A stretch of DNA of 64,000 nt from PMP191F sp047602185 (GCA_047602185.1 JASGHY010000001.1:4154001-4218000), one strand, 5' to 3'. Counted from the stretch's first letter, positions 45,261 to 53,466 are shown. Made by a program: numbers and translations. The notes: generated from the letters alone by a model not told the origin.

Positions 45261-46748
45261 CTACTGTAAGTTATTAAACTCTTTATACTGCTTCATCTTG
45301 TTGTAAAGAGTTTTGCGATCAATATTGAGTAACCTGGCTGCCTTGCTTTTATTGAAATTCACCTGTTTCAACGCCTGCACAATGGTTTCATACTCCGCAT
45401 CTATACTGGCACTTTTCAGGTTTATTTCGCCATTGCCTCTTACTACATTATCAGCCATTCTTTCATCGTGACGCACAAATGTGCTGGTAATGTGCATTTG
45501 CGGCTCTGCAGGTGATACATCAAATTGCAGCTTACTGTAATTGGATATTTCAAAGGGAAGTGTTTTCACATCTACATAATCGCCATCGCTCAACAGCACA
45601 GAACGCTTCACTACATTTCTCAATTCGCGCAGGTTACCAAACCACACATAGTTTTTAAAGATCGCTTCTACTTCCGGCGTAAACCCTTTTACCTGTTTTT
45701 CCAGTTCGTGGTTAGTGATCTTTAAAAAATGACCGGCAAATAATAAGATATCTTCTTTACGTTCGCGTAAAGGTGGTACCTCAAAACTAAATTCGTTGAA
45801 ACGGTGATACAGGTCTTCCCTGAATTTTCCTTTACGTGCTGCCTCCCATAACTTTTCGTTACTGGCAACTATAATGCGTACATCCAGCTCAATGTCCTTG
45901 GTACCTCCAACACGTCTGCATTTTCTTTCCTGTACCATACGCAACAATGAAACCTGTATATCGTAAGAAAGGTTAGCTATCTCATCAAGAAAAATAGTTC
46001 CACCATTGGCCAATTCAAAACTGCCGGTCTTTTGATTAACGGCACCGGTGAATGACCCTTTTTCATGACCAAACAATTCACTACCTGCCAGCTCCTTTGA
46101 TAAAGCACCGCAATCTATTGCCACAAAGGGTTTGTCTTTTCTTTTACTGCGTCGGTGAATTTCGTTTGCAATCACTTCTTTACCGCTACCGCTTTCACCA
46201 TAAATAATGATGCTGAAATTGGTAGGGGCTACCAGTTCAATCTGGCGCAGGATGTTGCGAAATACTTCACTATCGCCGGAAACATACCCCTCTGATAAAT
46301 TGGCATCTGATTTCTTGTCCTGGGTCTTTACAACCGGTTTTTCCGCTATAGCAGTTGAAGTACCATTTGTATAATGAGTAGGACGAGCATCGCTTATCAA
46401 TGCTTTTTTGATGGTGAGCAAAATTTCATCGGGAAACAATGGCTTCGTCACATAATCATAAGCCCCCAGTTTCATTACTTCCACTGCAGTTTTAATATCA
46501 CTGTAGCCGGTCATGATAATAACCGGTACATGGGGATACTTCTCTTTGATCTTTACCAGCATTTCGCTTCCGTCAGTATCATCCAGCCTGAAATCACACA
46601 ATACAAGATCAGGCACCGAACTCTCCAACGCTTCCGTTGCTTTTTTACTGTTATAAGCTTCTGTTACTTTAAATCCATGACGGGTTAAAAATCGGTTCAA
46701 CAACAAACAGATGTCCCTGTCGTCATCGATAATGAGTATTTGCTGCAT
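45261..46748 (-). CDS. NtrC-family sigma-54-dependent response regulator
   Basis: 495-residue enhancer-binding protein. The receiver domain carries Asp52 (LCDFRLD) and Lys in VTKPLFPDE. The AAA+ domain has Walker A GESGSGKE (184-191), sigma-54 contact loop GSFTGA (231-236, the usual GAFTGA with Ala to Ser) and Walker B TIFLDE (251-256). The C-terminal Fis-type helix-turn-helix is NFNKSKAARLLNIDRKTLYNKM. It activates sigma-54 promoters after phosphorylation, probably by one of the two kinases downstream. It lies 41 nt downstream of rpoN in the same operon. Confidence 0.95.
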   Translation of the reverse strand: MQQILIIDDDRDICLLLNRFLTRHGFKVTEAYNSKKATEALESSVPDLVLCDFRLDDTDGSEMLVKIKEKYPHVPVIIMTGYSDIKTAVEVMKLGAYDYVTKPLFPDEILLTIKKALISDARPTHYTNGTSTAIAEKPVVKTQDKKSDANLSEGYVSGDSEVFRNILRQIELVAPTNFSIIIYGESGSGKEVIANEIHRRSKRKDKPFVAIDCGALSKELAGSELFGHEKGSFTGAVNQKTGSFELANGGTIFLDEIANLSYDIQVSLLRMVQERKCRRVGGTKDIELDVRIIVASNEKLWEAARKGKFREDLYHRFNEFSFEVPPLRERKEDILLFAGHFLKITNHELEKQVKGFTPEVEAIFKNYVWFGNLRELRNVVKRSVLLSDGDYVDVKTLPFEISNYSKLQFDVSPAEPQMHITSTFVRHDERMADNVVRGNGEINLKSASIDAEYETIVQALKQVNFNKSKAARLLNIDRKTLYNKMKQYKEFNNLQ

Positions 46749-46789
46749 GTTAATGATTTCAGTTCTAATTTACGGCTAATTGATAAGAA

Positions 46790-48199
46790 TTACCCCCACA
46801 CTCCTCTTAACTGCGCCACTGGTATATGCATCTGCTCACGGTATTTGGCAATTGTTCTGCGCGCCACAGAAAATCCCTTACGGGCAAGTACCACTACCAG
46901 TTGCTGATCGGTATAAGGTGTTTTTTTATCTTCACTTTCAATCACTTCTCCTATCGCTTCCTGTATTACCCGGTTACTGATGGCCTTACCTTCTTCGTTA
47001 ATAATGCCTTCAGTAAATATGTCTTTTAACAAAATAGTGCCAAAATGAGTTTCTGCGTATTTATTGGAAGCAATGCGGGATACAGTTGAGATATCCAGGC
47101 CCACAATATCGGCCACATTTTTCAATATCATGGGTTTCAGCAACTTAATATCACCCTCACGGAAGTAGTCCTTCTGCAATTTTAATATGGCTTTCATCAC
47201 ATTGAGCATGTTTCCTTCACGTTCCTTTACTGCAGTAATGAACCATTGGGCTGATTGCAGTTTATTTTTGCAGTATTGCACTGCCTCCTTGTCTTTGGTA
47301 GATTGCATCAGGCTTTCTTTCCACGCCATGTTAATGAACAATCCGTCAGAACGCTGGCGATACAAATGCACTTCGGGTTCGTCGCCATTCAGCGTTACCA
47401 CAAAATCAGGAATTATATATTGATTGGACCACTGATCTACCGTTTCTGCAATTGGTTTCATCTTTAATGAAGCGAGCAACTGCAATACAATACGCAATTC
47501 TTCTTCGTCGATATTTAGCTGTGATTTTATTTTTTCAAGGTTGCGGCTTTTAAGATCATTGTACCAGTTGTTCATCAGTTCAAGCGCAATCTTTATATCA
47601 GGACGCTTTTTGTTGAATTGCTGTAATTGTAGTAACAGGCATTCACGTGTATCGCGGCTACCAATGCCAGGAGGGTCCAGTTGCTGGATCTTTTCTAATA
47701 CACTCAGCAATTTTTCTTCTTCTATCCACACTTTATTCTTGAAAGAGTAATCTTCTGCAATTCTTTCCAGTTCCAGGTCAAGCATACCACATTCGTTCAA
47801 TGAATCGATCAGGTAATTGCCGATCTCCAGTTCTTCCTGCGTATTGACCATTAGCTGAAATTGCTGTTTGAGATCTCTTCTGAAATCACTGCTCTCAGCA
47901 ACGGGTCTGTCCATCGTATTTTCGTCGGGCAGGTAATTGCGGTATTCAAGTTTGTAATCAGGAATGTCATCATATCCATACTCATCCCAATCCTGGTAAT
48001 CTTTGACACTGTCTTTTGAATATTTCTCATCCAGCGGCACTTCATCTTCCTTTTTCTCTTCGAGCAAAGGGTTTTCTTCCAGCTCCTGCGTAATACGATG
48101 TTCGAGTTCCAGGGAATTGAGCTGGAAAAAGTTCAATAACTGAATTTGCTGCGGTAAGATCTTCAGCTTCTGTTTTTGCGATAGTTGTTGATTCATCAT
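46790..48199 (-). CDS. rpoN: RNA polymerase sigma-54 factor
   Basis: 469 residues. Region I is Gln/Leu-rich (LSQKQKLKILPQQIQLLNFFQLNSLELEHRI) and binds core and the activator; an acidic region II follows; the core-binding domain is central; and the C-terminus carries the RpoN box ARRTIAKYRE (446-455), which contacts the -24 element. Two consecutive ATGs start it at 48199 and 48196. It is the first gene of the rpoN-ntrC-kinase-kinase operon and divergent from a CHASE3 kinase. A copy of the shared 17-nt motif lies in its upstream region. Confidence 0.96.
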   Translation of the reverse strand: MMNQQLSQKQKLKILPQQIQLLNFFQLNSLELEHRITQELEENPLLEEKKEDEVPLDEKYSKDSVKDYQDWDEYGYDDIPDYKLEYRNYLPDENTMDRPVAESSDFRRDLKQQFQLMVNTQEELEIGNYLIDSLNECGMLDLELERIAEDYSFKNKVWIEEEKLLSVLEKIQQLDPPGIGSRDTRECLLLQLQQFNKKRPDIKIALELMNNWYNDLKSRNLEKIKSQLNIDEEELRIVLQLLASLKMKPIAETVDQWSNQYIIPDFVVTLNGDEPEVHLYRQRSDGLFINMAWKESLMQSTKDKEAVQYCKNKLQSAQWFITAVKEREGNMLNVMKAILKLQKDYFREGDIKLLKPMILKNVADIVGLDISTVSRIASNKYAETHFGTILLKDIFTEGIINEEGKAISNRVIQEAIGEVIESEDKKTPYTDQQLVVVLARKGFSVARRTIAKYREQMHIPVAQLRGVWG

Positions 48200-48292
48200 A
48201 TAGGCAGGTTTTTCTCACTTGCTTATAATTCAACTGTGAAGCCAGAATCGTAAAAACCACAAAAAAATCATTGTTAACTGATAAACAATCTT

Positions 48293-48309
48293 TTGGAAAT
48301 GCTATTGCA
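48293..48309 (+). promoter_or_regulatory. Candidate sigma-54 promoter of the CHASE3 kinase
   Basis: TTGGAAATGCTATTGCA has GG and GC dinucleotides 12 nt apart, the exact spacing of -24/-12 elements. It has TGG and TTGCA as in the consensus TGGCACG-N4-TTGCW, but lacks the CAC. It would start transcription near 48320, ~70 nt before the kinase ATG. Confidence 0.42.
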
Positions 48310-48349
48310 GTAAAATAAATTGCAGATAGCCCTGTTGCAACGAACCAGC

Positions 48350-48366
48350 TGTAGAAATTTTTCCCC
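48350..48366 (-). promoter_or_regulatory. Shared upstream motif, site 4
   Basis: On the minus strand GGGGAAAAATTTCTACA, a perfect consensus match. It ends 150 nt before the rpoN start and points towards it. It also falls in the leader of the divergent kinase gene. Confidence 0.55.
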
Positions 48367-48388
48367 TTTTTGCGGAAATACACCCTAT

Positions 48389-49786
48389 ATGAAAAATCTG
48401 CGTCTGACATCTGTTTCTTTTGCCATTTCACTCGCCATCATGGTGGTGCTTTCGTTGCTATTTTACGACCGGCTGAAACAGTACACTTCTTATGCAGATG
48501 CAGTAAATCATACTTACCAGCTTATCGCTACGCTTAATAAACTGGAGAACTATATTAAAGATGCAGAAACCAGCCAGCGGGGTTATTTTTTATTGCACGA
48601 TACTACGATGCTGGAACCGTATAAGAATTTCTCCAAAAATATACAGCCGGCGGTAGACAGTTTGCGCGGATTAGTGCGTGATGATGATACGTTGCAAAAA
48701 GAAAGGCTATTGCAACTGCGTTACGCAGTGATCATCCGCATGGCGTATATGGAAAGAATGCGGCAGATGGCTGATGCACATGAAAATGAGAGCAGGCTCA
48801 TGGCCCTGCTGAAAGAAAGCGATAATGCAATGGACAGTGTACGCTTCAGGATCCGTTCGATGGAGGAAGCTGAACAAAGGGCATTGCAGCAGAAAACAGC
48901 GCTAAAAAATATTTATGAGCTTTCACTGCCTGCTTACCTGGGAGTGATCTTTGTATTTGCTATTATCATTTTCATTGTATCCTTTGTTTTTATTGTACTG
49001 GAATACAGGCGGCGGCTTTTGTACCAGCGCGAACTGGAAATGAAGAATATTGAACTAAGCGCCTATAACCAGGAATTGCAACAGATCACTTACGTAGCAT
49101 CGCACGATCTGCAGGAGCCCTTACGAAAAATACGCACATTTACCAGCCGTCTTGAAGGGCGACACACTACAGAGCTGGGCGAAGAAGGAACACATATTGT
49201 GAAAAGACTGGCACAATCTGCTGTGAATATGCAGGAACTGATCGAGGACATTATGAATTACACCAGCCTCGCCAGCAGCAACGAACTTCAAAAAAAGGCC
49301 GATCTTAATACTATACTGGAAGATGTGCTGACAGATATTGAACCTGTGATCCTTGAAAGAAAGGCTAAGGTGAAACTAGAAAATCAATTGCCGGTAATAC
49401 CGGGTTATCGCACCCAATTATACCTGCTGTTGCGCTCTTTACTGGATAACTCATTAAAATTTGCAAGGGAGAATGTGCCACTTGTAATTACAATCAGTTA
49501 TGAACAGGCACGCGAAACGGAGGCTACAGATATTTCTGAACCAATGAATGACCGTACTTTTTATAAGATCACGATCAGTGATAACGGAATTGGTTTCAGC
49601 CAGGAATTTGCAGATAAGATATTTAATCTCTTTCAAAGGCTGCATCAGCCACAATCAGAATATAAAGGCAAAGGCATTGGACTGGCAATCGTAAAGCGCA
49701 TTATGCTCAATCATAATGGTTTTGTAAAAGCTACTGCCACTGAAAATGGCGGAGCTTCCTTTCATTTGTATTTCCCGGTAAAATAA
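48389..49786 (+). CDS. CHASE3-domain membrane histidine kinase
   Basis: 465 residues from the ATG at 48389 (MKNLRLTS); an upstream in-frame start would put a non-membrane leader ahead of helix 1. TM1 is ~8-26. The extracytoplasmic CHASE3 domain (~30-170) has ENYIKDAETSQRGYFLL, its signature. TM2 is ~183-204, then a coiled coil, HisKA with His239 (YVASHDLQEPLRK), and HATPase with DNGIGFSQEF and GKGIGLAIVKR. It has no attached receiver. Divergent from rpoN, so it may feed the NtrC regulator or the single-domain response regulators nearby. Confidence 0.92.
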   Translation: MKNLRLTSVSFAISLAIMVVLSLLFYDRLKQYTSYADAVNHTYQLIATLNKLENYIKDAETSQRGYFLLHDTTMLEPYKNFSKNIQPAVDSLRGLVRDDDTLQKERLLQLRYAVIIRMAYMERMRQMADAHENESRLMALLKESDNAMDSVRFRIRSMEEAEQRALQQKTALKNIYELSLPAYLGVIFVFAIIIFIVSFVFIVLEYRRRLLYQRELEMKNIELSAYNQELQQITYVASHDLQEPLRKIRTFTSRLEGRHTTELGEEGTHIVKRLAQSAVNMQELIEDIMNYTSLASSNELQKKADLNTILEDVLTDIEPVILERKAKVKLENQLPVIPGYRTQLYLLLRSLLDNSLKFARENVPLVITISYEQARETEATDISEPMNDRTFYKITISDNGIGFSQEFADKIFNLFQRLHQPQSEYKGKGIGLAIVKRIMLNHNGFVKATATENGGASFHLYFPVK

Positions 49787-49825
49787 GAGCATATATTAAC
49801 TGTAATTCATTGAGGCAAGCCATTA

Positions 49826-50035
49826 TCACAACGGATCATACGCTCTTGCTTTAATCCTGTAATCGTTGAACTGGGGTAGTGTAGGCGCTCCCAGCAAGAT
49901 CATTTCCTGCGGCTTTTTTACCGCACGCATAAGCTCTTCATTTGCAACAAGTGTAGCTTGTGCTGGTTCTTTGTTAATTACCACTACTCTCAAAACTGGT
50001 TCTGCATATAAATCCTGTTCGTGTTTCATCGTCAT
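49826..50035 (-). CDS. Hypothetical small protein, second of a coupled pair
   Basis: 69 residues starting MTMKHEQDLY. No motif, signal or helix seen. Its ATG overlaps the TGA of the upstream small gene (ATGA), which supports real translation of both. Function unknown. Confidence 0.45.
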   Translation of the reverse strand: MTMKHEQDLYAEPVLRVVVINKEPAQATLVANEELMRAVKKPQEMILLGAPTLPQFNDYRIKARAYDPL

Positions 50036-50262
50036 CGGTTATTTGCTGAAATGAATGAAGTATAGATCCTTATATCCTGTTGGTTGTTTTTGTTGCTCCT
50101 GAGCTTTCGCACTGGTTTCTTTTTGCTGCCTTTTTTGCCGGGCAGCATACTAAACCACGCTGTAACAGACTCTGCTGTAAGGCCCGGCAGCCAACCCGCC
50201 AGGTAAACCACAATCGATCTTGCCATTGGCACACAATGCCTGTAAACTTTTTTTAAATCCAT
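50032..50262 (-). CDS. Hypothetical small basic protein, first of a coupled pair
   Basis: 76 residues from the ATG at 50262 (MDLKKVYRHC); a TTG at 50271 is an alternative. It has a short hydrophobic stretch (SIVVYLAGWLPGL, ~14-26) and a very basic tail (GKKGSKKKPVRKLRSNKNN). No family recognised. It overlaps the next gene by ATGA. Confidence 0.45.
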   Translation of the reverse strand: MDLKKVYRHCVPMARSIVVYLAGWLPGLTAESVTAWFSMLPGKKGSKKKPVRKLRSNKNNQQDIRIYTSFISANNR

Positions 50263-50419
50263 ACGTTGCAATTTTGTTCGTCATCAATATGTGAAACGGC
50301 AGCATTTCCATACATCGTTGTTTTTGCAAGGCAAAAAGATCATTAAAATCCTATACCCGCCTGTACCGGCCTGAAACGGGTATTATCCGTAGAGAGAATT
50401 CCTCATAACCCCGCCGCAA

Positions 50420-50449
50420 TAGAGGGTTCTAACACCTCGAAACCCTCTA
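50420..50449. promoter_or_regulatory. Inverted repeat upstream of the DUF1328 gene
   Basis: TAGAGGGTT (50420-50428) pairs perfectly with AACCCTCTA (50441-50449) over a 12-nt spacer, 72 nt ahead of the ATG at 50521. There is no T-run, so it reads as a protein-binding site or leader hairpin rather than a terminator. Confidence 0.4.
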
Positions 50450-50520
50450 CGACCGGCAGATGGTATAATTGTTTTTAGGAAGATGGGTAGAACACTATTA
50501 TTCACTTTAAACTTTATAAT

Positions 50521-50688
50521 ATGCTACGCTGGACTATCATATTTCTTATAGTGGCTATTGTGGCTGCTATATTCGGCTTTGGTGGTATTGCTGCCAGTGC
50601 TGCGGGTATCGCCAAGATCCTGTTCTTTATATTTATCGTGCTGTTCCTGTTGTCAATTATAGGCGGCGGTTTCAGAAGAACAGACTAG
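50521..50688 (+). CDS. DUF1328-family small membrane protein (YtjA type)
   Basis: 55 residues, read from the ATG at 50521. Two hydrophobic helices surround the diagnostic loop FGFGGIAASAAGIAKILFFIF (~18-38), and the protein ends GGGFRRTD. This is the DUF1328/YtjA family, often induced by envelope or osmotic stress. It is followed by the candidate small RNA after 18 nt. Confidence 0.88.
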   Translation: MLRWTIIFLIVAIVAAIFGFGGIAASAAGIAKILFFIFIVLFLLSIIGGGFRRTD

Positions 50689-50706
50689 ACATCGAAGAAA
50701 CTTTTT

Positions 50707-50824
50707 GAGGAGGTTGTGATAAACCAGGTAAGCCTGTTCGCGGGCTTAATGTTGCCTTTCCTTTGTGGTAGTCCGCAAAAGAGCAGGTGGCACCAGGTTG
50801 CTCCACAACCTCTTTTTCTTTTTT
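50707..50824 (+). ncRNA. Candidate structured small RNA with intrinsic terminator
   Basis: A closed structure is visible. GAGGTTGTG (50710-50718) pairs with CACAACCTC (50804-50812), followed by a T5-C-T6 tract. Inside, ACCAGGT (50723-50729) opposes ACCAGGT (50792-50798) with one A-A mismatch. Hairpin 1 is AAGCCTG-TTCG-CGGGCTT (50730-50747), with a UUCG loop. Hairpin 2 is TTTGTGG-TAGT-CCGCAAA (50762-50779), enclosed by TGCC/GGCA. About 115 nt, no open frame. It could alternatively be a long 3' leader/terminator of the DUF1328 transcript. I could not fit it to SRP, 6S, tmRNA or RNase P cores. Confidence 0.55.
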
Positions 50825-51918
50825 ATTACTTCCACCCGGGTACCCAATGATCCCGACTCAATCTCACAATCCCCCCATCTCCGGATCAGTAATTTCTTCC
50901 TAATCCGCGTTTTTAGAAAATGCGCTTTTAACATGGACCCCAATCGAACCGGGGAACCACCGGCATGCTTACGATGCCGGGTAGTAATGAGTAAAGAAGG
51001 CTAAATTGTTGAATTGCTCTATGGCTAACAGCTATAACAATCAAACATTACAACCATCAAGCCATCACAACCAATTCCCGCTCCCCTCGCACCTTGTTTT
51101 CCATGCTTTAAAACATTTTTACTCTCAACCCTTTCATTTACAGCCCAATACTGTACTATACCCGGGCCTATACTCCTTCGTGCTTCATTCGCTGTTCGTT
51201 CGTACCAAACCCTTATTTTATGCGCTCTTAGGGCGAACAAATACCGAAGGAAATACGGACCAATACCGAAGCAATAGCGAAGAAATACCGAATCAAACCC
51301 CTGTCAGAACAGGACCTGTCCGGCACCAGGGTTAACAAAAACAGAAAAGGATACCGGATAATCCAGCCTCAATGTTGTTGAGCTAAGCTCCGGAGAAGCT
51401 ACCTGTAATGCTCTGGAGGCCCTGGTGGCTTCTCCTTCAGCCTGCGCATAGTTCTGCTATAAAAATCAATAGGTGTTCATAGCCTTTCTGTAAAGGCAGT
51501 TGTTCTATTAAACACCCCCACGAAAACAAAATGAATAAAGAGTGCATACCAGGCGTAAGCCCATTGAAAGCTTAAATACCCTAAAAGGCAATGAGGCCAG
51601 TAGTCAGTTCAACATTTGCATGCTGTTTCCCGGATTGCCCGGAAACTATTGTTTTGGTAAAAGAGGAATGATACTTGCTTTTATTGGTGGAGATACCCGG
51701 AGATAGCTCCTACAAAAGAGCTATAAAGCTGATTACCGGGTACTTACTATGAGGTCTAAACATGTAGCTATGTATGCTTAGGTTTAGTAAATAATAACAG
51801 CAGAAAAATTTAGCTATCTCTTTAGCGCTTTAATCCCATTTTAATCTCTTGCAGTACCTTCATAGTTACTGAATGCTAAGCCTTTATCCTTACCTTTAAA
51901 TGCTGAAAATGTCACTCC
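50825..51918. other. 1.1-kb interval without convincing genes
   Basis: It holds a tRNA-3'-half-like sequence (about 50935-50985, minus strand) and a relic segment (51001-51068) similar to 21021-21088. A 109-codon frame (51006-51335) is low in credible protein features. At 51801-51817 GCAGAAAAATTTAGCTA keeps the GAAAAATTT core of the shared motif, ~100 nt before the response regulator. The rest shows nothing recognisable. Confidence 0.5.
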
Positions 51919-52350
51919 ATGAGTAATTTCTTTATTTTAATTGCCGAAGATGATGCAGACGACCGTTTCCTGCTGAAAACCGCTTTTGAAGAGAAGGGAT
52001 ACCAGGAAAAAGTGGAGTTTGTAGAGAATGGAGTTGAGTTGCTTAACTACCTCAGCGATATTTCCCTGAAATCTAACGGGGAAAGATATTTACCGGGCTT
52101 TATATTGCTGGACCTGAATATGCCGAAGAAGGATGGACGCGAGGTATTGAAGGAGATCAAACAGCATCCCGATTTTAAAAAGATCCCCATCATCGTTTTT
52201 ACAACCACTAAAAATGAGAATGAAATAAAGCGATGCTATGAACTGGGGGCAAATACATACATTGTAAAACCCATCAGCTTTGATTCATTGCTGCGGGTTA
52301 TTGAAGATATCAGGAACTATTGGCTTAACACAGCCTCTGTACCTGCCTGA
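51919..52350 (+). CDS. Single-domain response regulator (Rcp1-like)
   Basis: 143 residues, receiver domain only. The acidic pocket is AEDDADD (9-15), the phospho-acceptor Asp65 is in LLDLNMPKKDG, Thr is in IVFTTTKN and Lys in IVKPISFD. Lacking an output domain, it probably relays phosphate or binds a partner protein; such Rcp1-like regulators commonly pair with HDLQEPLR-type kinases such as those at 43278 and 48389. The stop overlaps the convergent gene by 34 nt. Confidence 0.92.
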   Translation: MSNFFILIAEDDADDRFLLKTAFEEKGYQEKVEFVENGVELLNYLSDISLKSNGERYLPGFILLDLNMPKKDGREVLKEIKQHPDFKKIPIIVFTTTKNENEIKRCYELGANTYIVKPISFDSLLRVIEDIRNYWLNTASVPA

Positions 52351-52727
52351 CCTTTTGCTTCTTTGCCCTTCTTCTTAAATAATTTACTGATTATTCCCGT
52401 CCAGTTGTTTTCAGCATTGGCTGAAGTGAAATGTGAAGAGATATTTCTTGCAAGACCCGGCACAATGAGCCGTGCAATCCAATTTGTCTTTAATAGTTTT
52501 TTCAGCAATACTTCCACTGACATTCCAAGTCCAACACCCAATAAAGTTTGCTGGCTATCGCGGCTGAATATTTTACTGACAAACGATACCGTATTGGCTA
52601 CCGGCTGAACCTGTTCTTTTAATTCTTCCACATCCTGTTTTATCAATGCCCGCTGCACTTTTAACAATTCCTGCAATCGTTTTTTTTCGGCCAACAGATC
52701 ATTATAATTGTCTACTTGCTTATTCAT
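52317..52727 (-). CDS. Hypothetical protein with N-terminal coiled coil
   Basis: 136 residues. Residues ~1-45 form a charged coiled coil (LLAEKKRLQELLKVQRALIKQDVEELKEQV). A moderately hydrophobic central part (LLGVGLGMSVEVLLKKLL) and a Lys-rich tail follow. No family recognised. It overlaps the holin-X-like gene by 8 nt, so the two are probably one operon. It may be a peripheral partner of that membrane protein. Confidence 0.65.
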   Translation of the reverse strand: MNKQVDNYNDLLAEKKRLQELLKVQRALIKQDVEELKEQVQPVANTVSFVSKIFSRDSQQTLLGVGLGMSVEVLLKKLLKTNWIARLIVPGLARNISSHFTSANAENNWTGIISKLFKKKGKEAKGQAGTEAVLSQ

Positions 52728-53061
52728 ATACTTTGCTTACAATGATGTTACGCACAAAAGGATAGATAACTGATTTCCTGATGAGGAAAAGCACCAGCAG
52801 TACAATCGCAAACACACCGCCTACAACGAAGAAACCTGCTATCCGGCTTTTCAGCACTTCTCCCAACCACCAGGCCGTTCCCAACCCAACGAAAAAAAGA
52901 ATGAAAAGTGAAAAGAAACAGGTTACCAGTATGACAACCCCAAATGAAATAATACCGGTGGCTTTCTGCGTTACATTCACAATAGCTAACTGCGAGTAAG
53001 TATCTACGTATTGTCCTACATGTTCCACCAGGTTTTCGGCGGTCTGTTTGATATTTTCCAT
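52720..53061 (-). CDS. Phage holin-X-like (PF07332-type) membrane protein
   Basis: 113 residues with two long helices (~35-65 ISFGVVILVTCFFSLFILFF; ~75-95 AGFFVVGGVFAIVLLVLFLI) after an amphipathic N-terminus. This fits the holin-X/DUF1469 group, which is chromosomal and usually clustered with YtxH-type stress proteins rather than phage genes. Upstream lie repeat copy 4 and the YtxH gene on the same strand. Confidence 0.72.
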   Translation of the reverse strand: MENIKQTAENLVEHVGQYVDTYSQLAIVNVTQKATGIISFGVVILVTCFFSLFILFFVGLGTAWWLGEVLKSRIAGFFVVGGVFAIVLLVLFLIRKSVIYPFVRNIIVSKVYE

Positions 53062-53084
53062 GATAATTGATTTGTAAGTAGTTT

Positions 53085-53160
53085 AACCTGTCAGGTCTGG
53101 CATAAGTAACCTGATCACTTTTTAAGGAAATTCAGTTTGAATGCTTAGATCTGACAGGTT
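53085..53160. repeat. Dispersed inverted-end element, copy 4
   Basis: 76-nt core with AACCTGTCAGGTC at the left and GATCTGACAGGTT at the right (one mismatch). The core is oriented like copies 1 and 3 and is closest to copy 1. The extended flanks of copies 2 and 3 are not conserved here beyond TACTTTC. Confidence 0.75.
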
Positions 53161-53226
53161 TACTTTCATATCATTGGTTCAAAGCAAAGAAGCAGGTTTG
53201 CGGCCTGCTTGCTATGCTAAAAGAGA

Positions 53227-53466
53227 TCACATCTTATCTTCATGGTGCAAGCCATTGGCTTCATGCATTACTTTTCTCCTGATACCGGAAAGTTTTTCTT
53301 TTCCTTCAGAAACCAGGTCACCTATCTGATCAGCAAAGTCTGTTGCTTTGTCTTTAACTTTTTTACGGAGATCAGATCCTTTTTCAGGAGCCAGCATCAT
53401 ACCCAGGATAGTTCCTGCCACTAAAGCACCGGCAATGCCCAGCACTATTTTTGTGTTTTTTGTCAT
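53227..53466 (-). CDS. YtxH-domain protein
   Basis: 79 residues from the ATG at 53466 (MTKNTKIVLG); an upstream start at 53475 is less likely. The helix IVLGIAGALVAGTILGMML is followed by the YtxH signature LAPEKGSDLRKKVKDKA and a charged helical tail. Family members are induced by general stress in many phyla. It groups with the DUF1328 and holin-X-like genes nearby. Confidence 0.88.
   Translation of the reverse strand: MTKNTKIVLGIAGALVAGTILGMMLAPEKGSDLRKKVKDKATDFADQIGDLVSEGKEKLSGIRRKVMHEANGLHHEDKM

Noticed and set aside
50786..50800. TGGCACCAGGTTGC looks like a sigma-54 promoter
   Set aside because: GG and GC are 11 nt apart instead of 12, and the site lies inside the candidate structured RNA.
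50935..50985. Intact tRNA gene
   Set aside because: No D-arm or 5' acceptor strand. The T-arm stem mispairs at key positions and the anticodon loop lacks T33.
51006..51335. 109-codon frame in the gene-poor interval
   Set aside because: His/Ser/Asn-rich low-complexity product; it starts in a relic segment shared with 21021-21088.
52720..53061. Prophage holin
   Set aside because: No other phage genes nearby; holin-X-like proteins are common in chromosomal stress clusters with YtxH.
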